Shown: positions 27,248 to 35,490, numbered from the stretch's first letter. The stretch is 46,470 nucleotides of DNA from Bacillus sp. FJAT-29814 (GCF_001510715.1 NZ_LMTJ01000012.1:1-46470); one strand, 5' to 3'. The notes: generated from the letters alone by a model not told the origin. Numbers and translations: made by a program.

Positions 27248-27525
27248 TCATCGGCGCTGCCGAGTGTGAATGCCTGATATACGATGCCCATTCTTTGAAA
27301 GAGAAACGAGCTGTTCTTCAGCGTGTGATGACACGATTAAAGCAAAAATTTAATGTGTCAGTTGCCGAGGTTGACTATCAGGATGTCTGGCAAAGGACCA
27401 AAATTGCCATTGTGGCTGTTACTGGTGCGAAAGTGGCAACCGAGCAGGAGCTAAACAATGCCTTGAAATTTTTGGATTCCTTTCCAGAAATAGAAAGAAC
27501 CATCACCGAGATTGAATGGCTATAA
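27244..27525 (+). CDS. ylxP: YlxP family protein (DUF503)
   Basis: This 93-residue protein belongs to the YlxP/DUF503 family, found next to infB and rbfA in many Firmicutes. It begins MIIGAAECECLIYDAHSLKEKRAVLQRVMTRLKQKFNVSVAEVDYQDVWQRTKIAIVAV, which matches the family throughout. The ATG overlaps the infB stop (ATGA), so translation is probably coupled. Its conserved place suggests a role in ribosome assembly or translation, but no biochemical activity can be assigned. Confidence 0.9.
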   Translation: MIIGAAECECLIYDAHSLKEKRAVLQRVMTRLKQKFNVSVAEVDYQDVWQRTKIAIVAVTGAKVATEQELNNALKFLDSFPEIERTITEIEWL

Positions 27526-27540
27526 AGAGGTGAATATGAG

Positions 27541-27912
27541 ATGAGCCACAGACCAAATCGTGTTGGTGAACAAATGAAGAAAGAGCTAACGGATATCATT
27601 GGCCGTAAAATTAAAGATCCCCGGATCGGCTTTGTAACTGTTACTGATGTTCAAGTAACGGGAGATCTGCAGCAAGCCAAAGTGTATATTTCCGTTTTGG
27701 GTGATGATGAGCAAAAGGAGAATACGTTAAAAGGCCTGGCCAAAGCAAAAGGGTTTATCCGCTCGGAAATTGGCCACCGGATTCGCCTCCGTAAAACACC
27801 CGAAATTATCTTTGAATTTGATGAATCTATCGATTATGGAAATCGAATCGAAACTCTTTTGCACGAACTCCATACAGACGATAAGCCGATGGAGCGGAAC
27901 GAAGAGGAGTAA
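27541..27912 (+). CDS. rbfA: 30S ribosome-binding factor RbfA
   Basis: RbfA binds the immature 30S subunit near the 16S rRNA 5' helix and is needed for late assembly and cold adaptation. The 123-residue protein has the single KH-like fold: RPNRVGEQMKKELTDIIGRKIKDPRIGFVTVTDVQVTGDLQQAKVYISVLGDDEQ, then IRSEIGHRIRLRKTPEIIFEFDESIDYGNRIETLL. It ends in an acidic tail. AGAGGTG provides the ribosome binding site. A strong terminator-like hairpin separates it from truB. Confidence 0.96.
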   Translation: MSHRPNRVGEQMKKELTDIIGRKIKDPRIGFVTVTDVQVTGDLQQAKVYISVLGDDEQKENTLKGLAKAKGFIRSEIGHRIRLRKTPEIIFEFDESIDYGNRIETLLHELHTDDKPMERNEEE

Positions 27913-27941
27913 TATTGTGGTATACCCCAAATGGAGGGGGA

Positions 27942-27971
27942 ATGGATAGACAATCGTCTATCCATTTTTTT
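27942..27971 (+). terminator. Intrinsic terminator between rbfA and truB
   Basis: ATGGATAGA (27942-27950) and TCTATCCAT (27957-27965) form a perfect 9-bp stem with a 6-nt loop, followed by a T run. It lies inside the open frame upstream of the proposed truB start, which argues against the longer N-terminus. It may be a partial (leaky) terminator that lowers truB and ribF expression relative to infB. Confidence 0.8.
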
Positions 27972-27996
27972 CGGTAATGAAGGGAAGTTGGATAAA

Positions 27997-28917
27997 ATGG
28001 AAGGAATTTTACCCTTATATAAACCTGCCGGATTAACCAGTCATGACTGTGTTTTTAAATTAAGAAAGATTTTAAAAACAAAAAAAGTAGGCCATACTGG
28101 TACACTTGATCCCGATGTCACAGGGGTTCTTCCGATTTGTATTGGGAGAGCGACTAAGGTGGCAGAGTATATCACAGATGCCGGGAAGGCATACGAAGCA
28201 GAGGTCACAATCGGTTTTTCCACGACTACCGAAGATGCTTCCGGGGAAGTGGTGGAGAAAAGAAGTGTAGACCGGCCGATTTCACGTGAGGAAATACTCC
28301 GTGTTTTAGCGTCTTTAACAGGGCAAATCAAGCAGACACCTCCGATGTATTCAGCTGTTAAGGTCGGTGGTGTGCGCCTGTACGAATATGCCAGAAAAGG
28401 CATCGAGGTTGAACGTCCAACAAGAATCGTAACGATATATAAGATTGAATTGTTGGATGACAGAAGTGAGTTTTCCGGAAATGAAATTCGCTTCAGGTTC
28501 CGCGTCAGCTGCAGTAAAGGCACCTATATTCGAACATTGGCCGTCATGATTGGCGAAGCACTTGGGTTCCCTGCCCATATGTCAAGATTGACAAGAATAC
28601 AATCTGCTGCCTTTACATTGGATGACTGCTTGACTTTTGCTGAAATTGAACGACTGATGGCAGAAGGAGACATTTCGAGCCAATTAAGGCCGTTGGAATC
28701 CGCGCTTTCTCATTTGCCGAAATTGCATATTAATGATAAAGTAGCAGAGAAAGTGAAAAATGGAGCACTTCTACCCATACCTGAACAGTTTAATAGCTAT
28801 AACGGGCCGATTGTTGCTGAAACAAAGGACGGAATGGCACTTGCGGTTTATTCACAGCATCCTGGAAAACCGGGTTTGCTAAAACCTGATAAGGTATTAA
28901 GAAATAACCAGTTGTAA
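27997..28917 (+). CDS. truB: tRNA pseudouridine-55 synthase TruB
   Basis: TruB makes pseudouridine 55 in the T-loop of elongator tRNAs. The start at ATG 27997 gives MEGILPLYKPAGLTSHD, which matches the family N-terminus, and 306 residues; a longer frame to 27931 runs through the terminator. The catalytic aspartate is Asp38 in KVGHTGTLDPDVTGVLP. Other family blocks are QTPPMYSAVKVGGVRLYEYARKGIEVERP and CSKGTYIRTLAVMIGEALGFPAHMSRLTR. A C-terminal PUA-like region follows. The ribosome binding site AAGGGAAG is moderate. Confidence 0.95.
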   Translation: MEGILPLYKPAGLTSHDCVFKLRKILKTKKVGHTGTLDPDVTGVLPICIGRATKVAEYITDAGKAYEAEVTIGFSTTTEDASGEVVEKRSVDRPISREEILRVLASLTGQIKQTPPMYSAVKVGGVRLYEYARKGIEVERPTRIVTIYKIELLDDRSEFSGNEIRFRFRVSCSKGTYIRTLAVMIGEALGFPAHMSRLTRIQSAAFTLDDCLTFAEIERLMAEGDISSQLRPLESALSHLPKLHINDKVAEKVKNGALLPIPEQFNSYNGPIVAETKDGMALAVYSQHPGKPGLLKPDKVLRNNQL

Positions 28918-28947
28918 GCTTCCAGTATAGAAAAAGGTGAGTTTCAT

Positions 28948-29901
28948 TTGAAAGTTCAAAAGGTAAAGTTTCCACTAGATATAGAGCAAATTGATTTTCC
29001 CCCATTGGCAATGGCACTTGGATATTTTGATGGGGTTCACCGAGGACACCAGCAAGTTATTTTGGAGGCAAAAAGACAAGCACTTGCTTACGGCTTACAA
29101 AGTGCCGTTATGACATTTGACCCTCATCCATCTGTCGTTTTGGGGAAAAGCAATACCAATGTACAATTTATCACCCCTTTAGCTCAGAAAATAAGAATTA
29201 TTGAAAAACTCGGGATTGATTACCTTTTTATTGTCGATTTTACAACGGAATTTGCTTCGCTCCTTCCACAGGAGTTTGTTGATCAGTATCTCATCCGGTT
29301 TAATGTCAAACATGTAGTCGCAGGCTTTGATTTTACCTATGGCCGGATGGGAAAAGGAACAATGGAAACCTTGCCATTCCATTCCCGTGAACAATTTACC
29401 TTTACTGTCGTTCCGAAATTCACAGAAGAAAATGAAAAAGTCAGTTCAACAAGAATCCGCACTTTAATTAAAGCGGGAAAGATGGACGAGCTGCCACCAT
29501 TGTTAGGACGATACTACACTACCTCAGGGCATGTCGTCGGCGGCGATCAGCGCGGGAGAACCATTGGGTTTCCCACCGCCAATGTTGATACAAATAGCGG
29601 CTATATCCTGCCGCCGGTCGGTGTTTATGCTGTCAGGATGAATGTGAATAATCGTTGGTATAATGGGGTTTGCAACGTTGGCTATAAGCCTACGTTCCAT
29701 AAGGAATTGTTAAAGCAAACGGTAGAGGTTCATCTGTTTGATTTTAATCAGGATATTTATGGGGAAGAGGTTGTCATCGAATGGCATACCTATCTTCGTT
29801 CGGAGCAAAAATTTGCGGGAATTGATGAACTTGTGGCGCAGATTAACAAAGATAAGCAAAATTCAATCGCTTATTTTGAGGAAAACCGACAAACGTCCTA
29901 A
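28948..29901 (+). CDS. ribF: Bifunctional riboflavin kinase / FAD synthetase
   Basis: RibF (RibC in B. subtilis) phosphorylates riboflavin to FMN and adenylylates FMN to FAD. The N-terminal nucleotidyltransferase domain has ALGYFDGVHRGHQQVI, with the (H)xGH-type motif, and VVAGFDFTYGRMGKG. The C-terminal flavokinase domain has GHVVGGDQRGRTIGFPTANVD and GVYAVRMNVNNRWYNGVCNVGYKPTF. The 317-residue length is typical. The start is a TTG at 28948 behind AAAAAGGTGAG. It follows truB by 30 nt, the usual pairing. Confidence 0.95.
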   Translation: MKVQKVKFPLDIEQIDFPPLAMALGYFDGVHRGHQQVILEAKRQALAYGLQSAVMTFDPHPSVVLGKSNTNVQFITPLAQKIRIIEKLGIDYLFIVDFTTEFASLLPQEFVDQYLIRFNVKHVVAGFDFTYGRMGKGTMETLPFHSREQFTFTVVPKFTEENEKVSSTRIRTLIKAGKMDELPPLLGRYYTTSGHVVGGDQRGRTIGFPTANVDTNSGYILPPVGVYAVRMNVNNRWYNGVCNVGYKPTFHKELLKQTVEVHLFDFNQDIYGEEVVIEWHTYLRSEQKFAGIDELVAQINKDKQNSIAYFEENRQTS

Positions 29902-29948
29902 TCATCGCTGTCATAAGTGGTTTTTCCTGCAAAATCTCACGATAAAAC

Positions 29949-29977
29949 TTGCATTTTGCCATAAAACATTGTATTCT
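29949..29977 (+). promoter_or_regulatory. Sigma-A promoter for rpsO
   Basis: TTGCAT (29949-29954) and TATTCT (29972-29977) are separated by 17 nt. RNA would start near 29984 and carry a structured leader of about 85 nt before rpsO. Confidence 0.5.
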
Positions 29978-30002
29978 TAAATACGTATTAAAAATAACCT
30001 TT

Positions 30003-30045
30003 GCTTGGCAAGTCGAGTCACCGACGCTTGCTCGGTAACAGGGGA
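30003..30045 (+). promoter_or_regulatory. Probable S15 autoregulatory leader of rpsO
   Basis: Two mutually exclusive stems are visible. ACCGA (30020-30024) pairs with TCGGT (30032-30036) around a 7-nt loop. Alternatively GCAAGTCG (30008-30015) pairs with CGA (30022-30024) and CTTGC (30027-30031) with a two-base bulge. S15 in Bacillaceae is known to repress its own mRNA by binding such a leader. Assignment is by position and foldability, not by a model match. Confidence 0.45.
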
Positions 30046-30070
30046 TTAGGATATTAGGAGGTGAATATGG

Positions 30071-30340
30071 ATGGCAATCACTCAAGAACGCAAAAATGAA
30101 ATTATCAACGAGTTTAAAACTCATGAGAACGATACTGGATCTGCAGAGGTTCAAATCGCTGTCCTTACTGAGCAAATCAACAAACTCAACGACCATTTAC
30201 GCACTCACAAAAAAGATCACCACTCACGTCGCGGTCTTTTAAAAATGGTTGGTAAACGTCGTAATCTTTTGACTTACCTTCGTAACAAAGATGTTCAACG
30301 TTACCGTGAGTTAATCAATAGACTTGGTCTACGTCGTTAG
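30071..30340 (+). CDS. rpsO: 30S ribosomal protein S15
   Basis: S15 is a primary 16S rRNA-binding protein of the 30S platform. Its 89 residues are the canonical length, with MAITQERKNEIINEFKTHENDTGSAEVQIAVLTEQINKLNDHLRTHKKDHHSRRGLLKMVGKRRNLLTYLRNKDVQRYRELINRLGLRR-type helices; the HKKDHHSRRGLL segment is the rRNA-contact signature. GGAGGTG lies upstream of the ATG at 30071. It has its own promoter and leader, and a terminator before pnp. Confidence 0.98.
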   Translation: MAITQERKNEIINEFKTHENDTGSAEVQIAVLTEQINKLNDHLRTHKKDHHSRRGLLKMVGKRRNLLTYLRNKDVQRYRELINRLGLRR

Positions 30341-30347
30341 TCTTCAG

Positions 30348-30372
30348 AAGCGGGATTTTTCCCGCTTTTTTG
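30348..30372 (+). terminator. Terminator after rpsO
   Basis: AAGCGGG (30348-30354) pairs with CCCGCTT (30361-30367) across a T-rich loop and is followed by a T run. Confidence 0.85.
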
Positions 30373-30505
30373 TTAGTTATAAAACAATTTGGGGTTTTTG
30401 CATCATACATAATTTTAAGCTCAGGCTTTTTTGTGCATACTAATACTAATTTGAATGACAATATAGGCTTTTTAAGTCATTTTTTATATATTTTATCTTT
30501 AGAAA

Positions 30506-30535
30506 GATGATTATCGCGATTTTTTTCGCATCATC
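30506..30535 (+). promoter_or_regulatory. Leader hairpin upstream of pnp
   Basis: GATGAT (30506-30511) pairs with ATCATC (30530-30535), and inside it GCGA (30516-30519) pairs with TCGC (30526-30529), leaving a 4-nt bulge on the 5' side. It sits 35 nt before the pnp start. In E. coli a pnp leader hairpin mediates autoregulation; whether this one does is unknown. No clear promoter hexamers were found in the 230-nt gap. Confidence 0.4.
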
Positions 30536-30570
30536 CTCCTAAGTGATTTAGATAGAGAGGGGCAATAAAT

Positions 30571-32688
30571 ATGGATCAAGAGAAACATGTATATTCCATG
30601 GATTGGGCCGGCCGCAAATTAACGGTTGAAATCGGACAATTAGCGAAACAGGCTAACGGTGCCGTTCTGGTCCGCTATGGCGATACCGCAGTATTAAGTA
30701 CTGCAACCGCATCAAAGGAACCGAAAAACTTAGACTTTTTTCCTTTAACGGTTAACTATGAAGAACGGCTGTACGCTGTCGGTAAAATTCCTGGGGGTTT
30801 TATTAAACGTGAAGGGCGCCCGAGTGAAAAGGCGATTTTAGCCAGCCGTCTAATTGACCGGCCAATTCGGCCGCTTTTTGCTGATGGCTTCCGAAATGAT
30901 GTCCAAGTGATCAGCATCGTGATGAGTGTAGACCAAGATTGTTCGACAGAGATGGCGGCAATGTTTGGTTCCTCTTTAGCTCTCAGCACTTCAGATATTC
31001 CATTTGAAGGTCCAATTGCTGGTGTTGTTGTAGGGCGGATTGGCAATGAATTTGTCATCAACCCAACTGTTGAGCAGGCGGAACAGAGCGATATCCATCT
31101 GACTGTTGCCGGGACAAAAGATGCAATCAACATGGTTGAAGCAGGAGCACTGGAAGTACCGGAAGAAATCATGCTTGAGGCCATTATGTTTGGTCATGAT
31201 GAAATTAAACGCTTGATCCAATTTCAGGAAAAAATAGTGACTGAAATCGGCAAGCCAAAAAGAGAAATTAATCTATTTGAATTAGATAAAGAACTCGAAG
31301 CTGAAGTAAGAGAAATGTGTGAAGCCGATTTAATTGCTGCGATTCAGGTTCAAGAAAAACATGCCCGTGAAGATGCAATTAAAGAAGTGAAAGATCGCGT
31401 GTTATTAAAATATCAAGAGCAAGAAGCAAATGATGATGACCTTAAGCAGGTAAAACAGATTTTGGACAAGATGGTTAAAGCGGAGGTTCGCCGCCTGATT
31501 ACCGTTGAAAAGATTCGTCCGGACGGCCGGAAAATTGATGAAATCCGTCCGTTGTCGTCACAGGTTGGCATTTTGCCGCGTACGCACGGTTCAGGACTGT
31601 TTACCCGCGGGCAAACCCAGGCGTTGAGCATTTGTACATTGGGAGCGATGGGGGATGTCCAAATCCTTGATGGCCTTGGCATTGAAGAAGAAAAACGCTT
31701 TATGCATCATTACAACTTTCCTTCCTTCAGTGTCGGTGAAACCGGCCCAATACGTGGACCAGGCCGCCGTGAAATCGGACATGGTGCATTGGGCGAACGG
31801 GCTTTAGAACCTATTGTGCCATCAGAAAAAGATTTCCCATATACAATCCGTCTTGTATCCGAGGTTCTTGAATCAAACGGATCCACCTCTCAGGCCAGCA
31901 TTTGTGCAAGTACGTTGGCGATGATGGATGCAGGGGTGCCGATTAAGGCACCGGTTGCCGGTATTGCCATGGGTCTTGTGAAATCGGGAGATTATTACAC
32001 TGTTTTAACGGATATCCAAGGCATGGAAGACCATCTTGGCGATATGGATTTCAAGGTTGCCGGTACCGCCAAAGGGGTTACTGCCCTCCAAATGGATATC
32101 AAAATTGAGGGTCTTTCCCGTGAAATCTTGGAAGAAGCATTGCAGCAGGCCAAAGTCGGCAGAATGCAAATTTTGGATTCAATGCTGGCAACCCTTGCCG
32201 AACCAAGAGCAGAGCTTTCCAAGTTTGCTCCAAAAATCATGACAATGACAATTAATCCGGACAAAATCCGTGATGTCATTGGACCAAGCGGAAAACAAAT
32301 CAATAAGATTATTGAAGAAACTGGCGTAAAAATTGATATCGAACAAGATGGCACGATTTTTATTGCTTCCAGTGACCCAGAAATGAACGAAAAAGCGAAA
32401 AAGATTATCGAAGATATTGTCCGTGAAGTCATTGTCGGTCAAATGTATCTTGGTAAAGTAAAACGAATTGAGAAATTTGGCGCATTTGTTGAGATATTTG
32501 CTGGGAAGGATGGTTTGGTTCATATTTCCGAGTTAGCCGAGGAACGTGTCGGTAAAGTAGAGGATGTCGTCAAGATTGGTGATGAAATTCTCGTGAAAGT
32601 CACGGAAATTGACAAGCAGGGCCGGGTAAACTTGTCCCGCAAGGCAGTTCTGAAAGAACAGCGGGAAAAGGCAGAGCAAAATCAATAA
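30571..32688 (+). CDS. pnp: Polyribonucleotide nucleotidyltransferase (PNPase)
   Basis: PNPase is the main 3'-5' phosphorolytic exoribonuclease of Bacillus. The 705-residue protein has two RNase PH domains (first with GGFIKREGRPSEKAILASRLIDRPIRPLF; second, catalytic, with RTHGSGLFTRGQTQAL and SNGSTSQASICASTLAMMDAGVPI). They are joined by an alpha-helical linker. A KH domain follows (INPDKIRDVIGPSGKQINKIIEETGVKIDIEQDG), and a C-terminal S1 domain (GQMYLGKVKRIEKFGAFVEIFAGKDGLVHISEL). It sits directly downstream of rpsO, the classical arrangement. Confidence 0.98.
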   Translation: MDQEKHVYSMDWAGRKLTVEIGQLAKQANGAVLVRYGDTAVLSTATASKEPKNLDFFPLTVNYEERLYAVGKIPGGFIKREGRPSEKAILASRLIDRPIRPLFADGFRNDVQVISIVMSVDQDCSTEMAAMFGSSLALSTSDIPFEGPIAGVVVGRIGNEFVINPTVEQAEQSDIHLTVAGTKDAINMVEAGALEVPEEIMLEAIMFGHDEIKRLIQFQEKIVTEIGKPKREINLFELDKELEAEVREMCEADLIAAIQVQEKHAREDAIKEVKDRVLLKYQEQEANDDDLKQVKQILDKMVKAEVRRLITVEKIRPDGRKIDEIRPLSSQVGILPRTHGSGLFTRGQTQALSICTLGAMGDVQILDGLGIEEEKRFMHHYNFPSFSVGETGPIRGPGRREIGHGALGERALEPIVPSEKDFPYTIRLVSEVLESNGSTSQASICASTLAMMDAGVPIKAPVAGIAMGLVKSGDYYTVLTDIQGMEDHLGDMDFKVAGTAKGVTALQMDIKIEGLSREILEEALQQAKVGRMQILDSMLATLAEPRAELSKFAPKIMTMTINPDKIRDVIGPSGKQINKIIEETGVKIDIEQDGTIFIASSDPEMNEKAKKIIEDIVREVIVGQMYLGKVKRIEKFGAFVEIFAGKDGLVHISELAEERVGKVEDVVKIGDEILVKVTEIDKQGRVNLSRKAVLKEQREKAEQNQ

Positions 32689-32716
32689 CCAACCCTTAGC
32701 ATATTAACTTGTTTAC

Positions 32717-32749
32717 AAAAGTCAGGGGCATTAGCTGTCCCTGACTTTT
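32717..32749 (+). terminator. Terminator after pnp
   Basis: AAAAGTCAGGGG (32717-32728) pairs with TCCCTGACTTTT (32738-32749) with one G-T wobble, the final T residues being part of the stem. Confidence 0.75.
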
Positions 32750-32807
32750 CGTTCGTTCTACCTTGTCCGTTTTATACATAATCTGTATAGAAGAGGGGGA
32801 AAGGTAA

Positions 32808-33755
32808 ATGAAAAGGGTAAGTTTAATGATATTGTTTTGCTTGGTTGCCTGGGTTGCGATTGACAATCCATTTGTGAACAACTATTTTGGTTCTTTAAGA
32901 CCCGCCGAACAACCGGCAATTAAACAAACCGATGAGCTTTATCAAACCATTTTAAAAAATGCTCCTACATATGAAAAACCGGCTTCCGATGCTAAAATAG
33001 ATCGCGTTTGGAAAGCGATGCCCGGTTACAATGGGTTGAAAGTCGACATTGCGGCTTCTTATAAAAATATGAAAGCAAAAGGGGTTTTTGACGAAAAGAG
33101 ACTCGTCTATACCCAAATCAAACCAAAGGTAGGGCTTACTGATCTACCTGCTTCGCCGATTTACAGAGGTCATCCAGAAAAACCGATGGTAAGCTTTATC
33201 ATTAATGTGGCCTGGGGGAATGAATATCTGCCGGACATGCTGGCAACATTGAAAAAACATAATGTCCAGGCCAGTTTTTTTCTTGAAGGTAATTGGGTTA
33301 AAAAAAACCCGGAGCTGGCAAAGATGATTGTAAGTGCTGGCCACGAAGTCGGCAACCATTCCTATTCACATCCGGACATGGCAAAGCTGACTGCGGGGCA
33401 GGCCAGAGAGCAGCTAATAAAAACCAATGAAATCATTGAAGCAGTAACAGAGAAAAAAGTAACCTGGTTTGGGCCGCCAAGCGGAAGCTACCGTGAAGAA
33501 ACGGTAAAAATCGCCCAGGAATTAAATATGAAGACAGTGTTGTGGACAGTGGATACAGTAGATTGGAAAAAACCCGCCCCAGATGTTCTAATTAATCGGG
33601 TGATTTCAAAAATTGATAACGGTTCAATGGTGTTGATGCATCCGACCGACTCGACAGCAAAATCGCTGGACCGATTAATTACCTTGATTAAGGAAAAAAA
33701 CTTAAAAATTGGCACCGTATCCGAACTTATGTCAGAGGAAAGAATCATTAAATAA
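32808..33755 (+). CDS. ylxY: YlxY family polysaccharide-deacetylase-like protein (sporulation-associated)
   Basis: The protein belongs to the NodB-fold carbohydrate esterase 4 group and matches B. subtilis YlxY in length (315 residues) and position. An N-terminal hydrophobic segment (about residues 5-20) is a signal or anchor, so the protein is exported. The NodB domain covers roughly residues 125-310. The zinc-binding HSYSHPD motif is present, as are FGPPSGSYR and MVLMHPTD. The usual catalytic motif TFDDG is replaced by INVAWGN, so the metal-binding aspartates are missing. This substitution appears to be a family property; enzymatic activity is therefore uncertain. It lies between pnp and mlpA. 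Confidence 0.88.
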   Translation: MKRVSLMILFCLVAWVAIDNPFVNNYFGSLRPAEQPAIKQTDELYQTILKNAPTYEKPASDAKIDRVWKAMPGYNGLKVDIAASYKNMKAKGVFDEKRLVYTQIKPKVGLTDLPASPIYRGHPEKPMVSFIINVAWGNEYLPDMLATLKKHNVQASFFLEGNWVKKNPELAKMIVSAGHEVGNHSYSHPDMAKLTAGQAREQLIKTNEIIEAVTEKKVTWFGPPSGSYREETVKIAQELNMKTVLWTVDTVDWKKPAPDVLINRVISKIDNGSMVLMHPTDSTAKSLDRLITLIKEKNLKIGTVSELMSEERIIK

Positions 33756-33775
33756 TAGGGGCAAGAACCTAAAAG

Positions 33776-33804
33776 TTGGATAAAATAGTTATTATAGGTA
33801 TAAT
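33776..33804 (+). promoter_or_regulatory. Strong sigma-A promoter for mlpA
   Basis: TTGGAT (33776-33781) and a perfect TATAAT (33799-33804) are spaced by 17 nt. It lies 49 nt before the mlpA start and indicates transcription independent of ylxY. Confidence 0.75.
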
Positions 33805-33852
33805 TATCTAATGGGTAGAAGCATCTGCTGTTTATAGACAGGAGGAAGTCGA

Positions 33853-35091
33853 TTGATAAACAAATACACATGCCAAAATGGAGTAAGAATCGTATTAGAG
33901 CAAATTCCTACCGTTCGCTCTGTCGCAATAGGGATTTGGATCGGTACAGGTTCAAGGAACGAAAATCCGCAAAATAATGGAATTTCTCATTTCCTGGAAC
34001 ACATGTTTTTCAAAGGAACAAAGACCAGAACTGCCAAAGAAATAGCCGAATCTTTCGATAGCATTGGCGGTCAGGTAAACGCGTTTACTTCCAAGGAATA
34101 TACATGCTATTATGCCAAGGTTCTTGATACCCACTCAAAATTTGCCTTGGACGTACTTGCAGATATGTTCTTTAATTCCACCTTCGTCGAAGAGGAATTA
34201 AAGAAAGAAAAAAATGTTGTTTTTGAAGAAATTAAAATGTATGAGGATACACCAGATGATATCGTTCATGACCTGCTCAGCAGAGCAGTCTACGAGGATC
34301 ATCCGCTAGGTTATCCAATTTTGGGAACAGAGGAAACATTAAATACCTTCTCTGGGCAATCGCTTCAGGATTATATTCATGAGCGCTATACACCTGAGAA
34401 TGTTGTCATTTCCATTGCAGGGAATATACCAGAAACCTTTATTCATGAGGTTGAAGCCTATTTTGGTTCCTATAGCGGCAGCAGCAAAGAGGATATGGAG
34501 AATATCCCGGTATTCCATTCTAATCGGATTTCCCGTAAAAAGGAAACCGAGCAGGCACACCTATGCATTGGTTTTGAAGGCTTGAAGGTTGGCCATGAAG
34601 ATATTTACAGCCTGATTACTTTAAATAATATTCTTGGCGGCAGCATGAGCTCTAGATTATTCCAAGAGGTGCGCGAACAGCGCGGCTTAGCTTATTCCGT
34701 CTTCTCATATCACTCAGCTTATCAAGATAGCGGGATCGTAACCATCTATGGCGGAACCGGGGCAAAGCAACTGAATGTTTTATACGAAACCATTCAGGAA
34801 ACGCTTGAAAAATTAAAACAAACCGGAATCACCGACAAGGAGCTGACCAACAGCAAGGAGCAGCTAAAAGGCAGCTTAATGTTAAGCTTGGAGAGCACAA
34901 ATAGCCGGATGAGCCGTAATGGCAAGAATGAACTCCTATTAAAACGCCATCGTTCCCTTGATGAAATTATTGATCAAATCGATCAAGTTACAAAAGCGAG
35001 CGTGGATGACATGGCAAGGAATGTATTTAAAGATACATTCTCTGTTTCATTAATCAGTCCTGACGGAGAGTTTCCAAATAAATTAATCTAA
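33853..35091 (+). CDS. mlpA: M16-family zinc metallopeptidase MlpA (YmxG)
   Basis: This 412-residue protein belongs to the M16 (pitrilysin/mitochondrial processing peptidase) family. The inverted zinc motif HFLEH is at residues 46-50, with the third ligand glutamate expected in the downstream VVFEEIKMYEDTP segment. A second, inactive-type domain contains LGGSMSSRLFQEVREQRGLAYSVFS. The TTG start follows AGGAGG. It carries its own promoter, and a perfect hairpin terminator begins at the stop codon. Substrates in Bacillus are not well known. Confidence 0.93.
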   Translation: MINKYTCQNGVRIVLEQIPTVRSVAIGIWIGTGSRNENPQNNGISHFLEHMFFKGTKTRTAKEIAESFDSIGGQVNAFTSKEYTCYYAKVLDTHSKFALDVLADMFFNSTFVEEELKKEKNVVFEEIKMYEDTPDDIVHDLLSRAVYEDHPLGYPILGTEETLNTFSGQSLQDYIHERYTPENVVISIAGNIPETFIHEVEAYFGSYSGSSKEDMENIPVFHSNRISRKKETEQAHLCIGFEGLKVGHEDIYSLITLNNILGGSMSSRLFQEVREQRGLAYSVFSYHSAYQDSGIVTIYGGTGAKQLNVLYETIQETLEKLKQTGITDKELTNSKEQLKGSLMLSLESTNSRMSRNGKNELLLKRHRSLDEIIDQIDQVTKASVDDMARNVFKDTFSVSLISPDGEFPNKLI

Positions 35092-35116
35092 CAGTTCGGT
35101 TTCCGAACTGTTTTTT
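35090..35116 (+). terminator. Terminator after mlpA
   Basis: ACAGTTCGG (35091-35099) and CCGAACTGT (35103-35111) form a perfect 9-bp stem with a 3-nt loop, followed by a T run. The left arm overlaps the mlpA stop codon. Confidence 0.85.
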
Positions 35117-35181
35117 CTATAGTCTAAATATGGACTTCCTTCTATAAACTAATATAAAAAGGGTTGAGGGGAGTTCTTTAT

Positions 35182-35424
35182 ATGAGGCTGAGTGAGTTAA
35201 GTGGTAAAGAAATAGTGGACGTGAAGAAGGCAGAGCGCCTTGGGGTATTGGGGCAGACGGATCTGGAAATCAATGAAACTACCGGACAAGTTCAGGCGCT
35301 GTTAATTCCTTCGGTAAAATGGTTCGGGTTTCGCAAGCAAGGAGGAGAAATCCGGGTTCCCTGGCAACACATCAAAAAAATCGGTTCCGATATGATCATT
35401 ATTGATGTTCAGGAGGATGAATAA
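35182..35424 (+). CDS. ymxH: YlmC/YmxH family PRC-barrel protein (sporulation-associated)
   Basis: This 80-residue protein starts MRLSELSGKEIVDVKKAERLGVLGQTDLEINETTGQVQALLIPSVKWFG, a near-match to the YlmC/YmxH family, which has a PRC-barrel-like fold and is conserved in spore formers. ATG 35182 was chosen because GAGGGGAG lies at 35166-35173 and family members start with MRLSEL; an in-frame TTG at 35164 would precede the ribosome binding site. It lies alone between two terminators. Its molecular function is not established. Confidence 0.9.
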   Translation: MRLSELSGKEIVDVKKAERLGVLGQTDLEINETTGQVQALLIPSVKWFGFRKQGGEIRVPWQHIKKIGSDMIIIDVQEDE

Positions 35425-35431
35425 AAGTGTC

Positions 35432-35471
35432 AAAAGCCCAAGCAAATCAACATTTGCTTGGGCTTTTTTTA
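35432..35471. terminator. Long terminator hairpin after ymxH
   Basis: A 16-bp perfect stem (AAAAGCCCAAGCAAAT at 35432-35447 with its complement at 35452-35467) and a 4-nt loop is followed by a T run. The A run on the left would let it act on either strand. Confidence 0.9.
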
Positions 35472-35490
35472 TTTCGTAAGTGTGGAATAC

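Noticed and set aside
27931..27996. N-terminal extension of truB
   Set aside because: It would translate through a perfect terminator hairpin, and the conserved TruB N-terminus begins at 27997.
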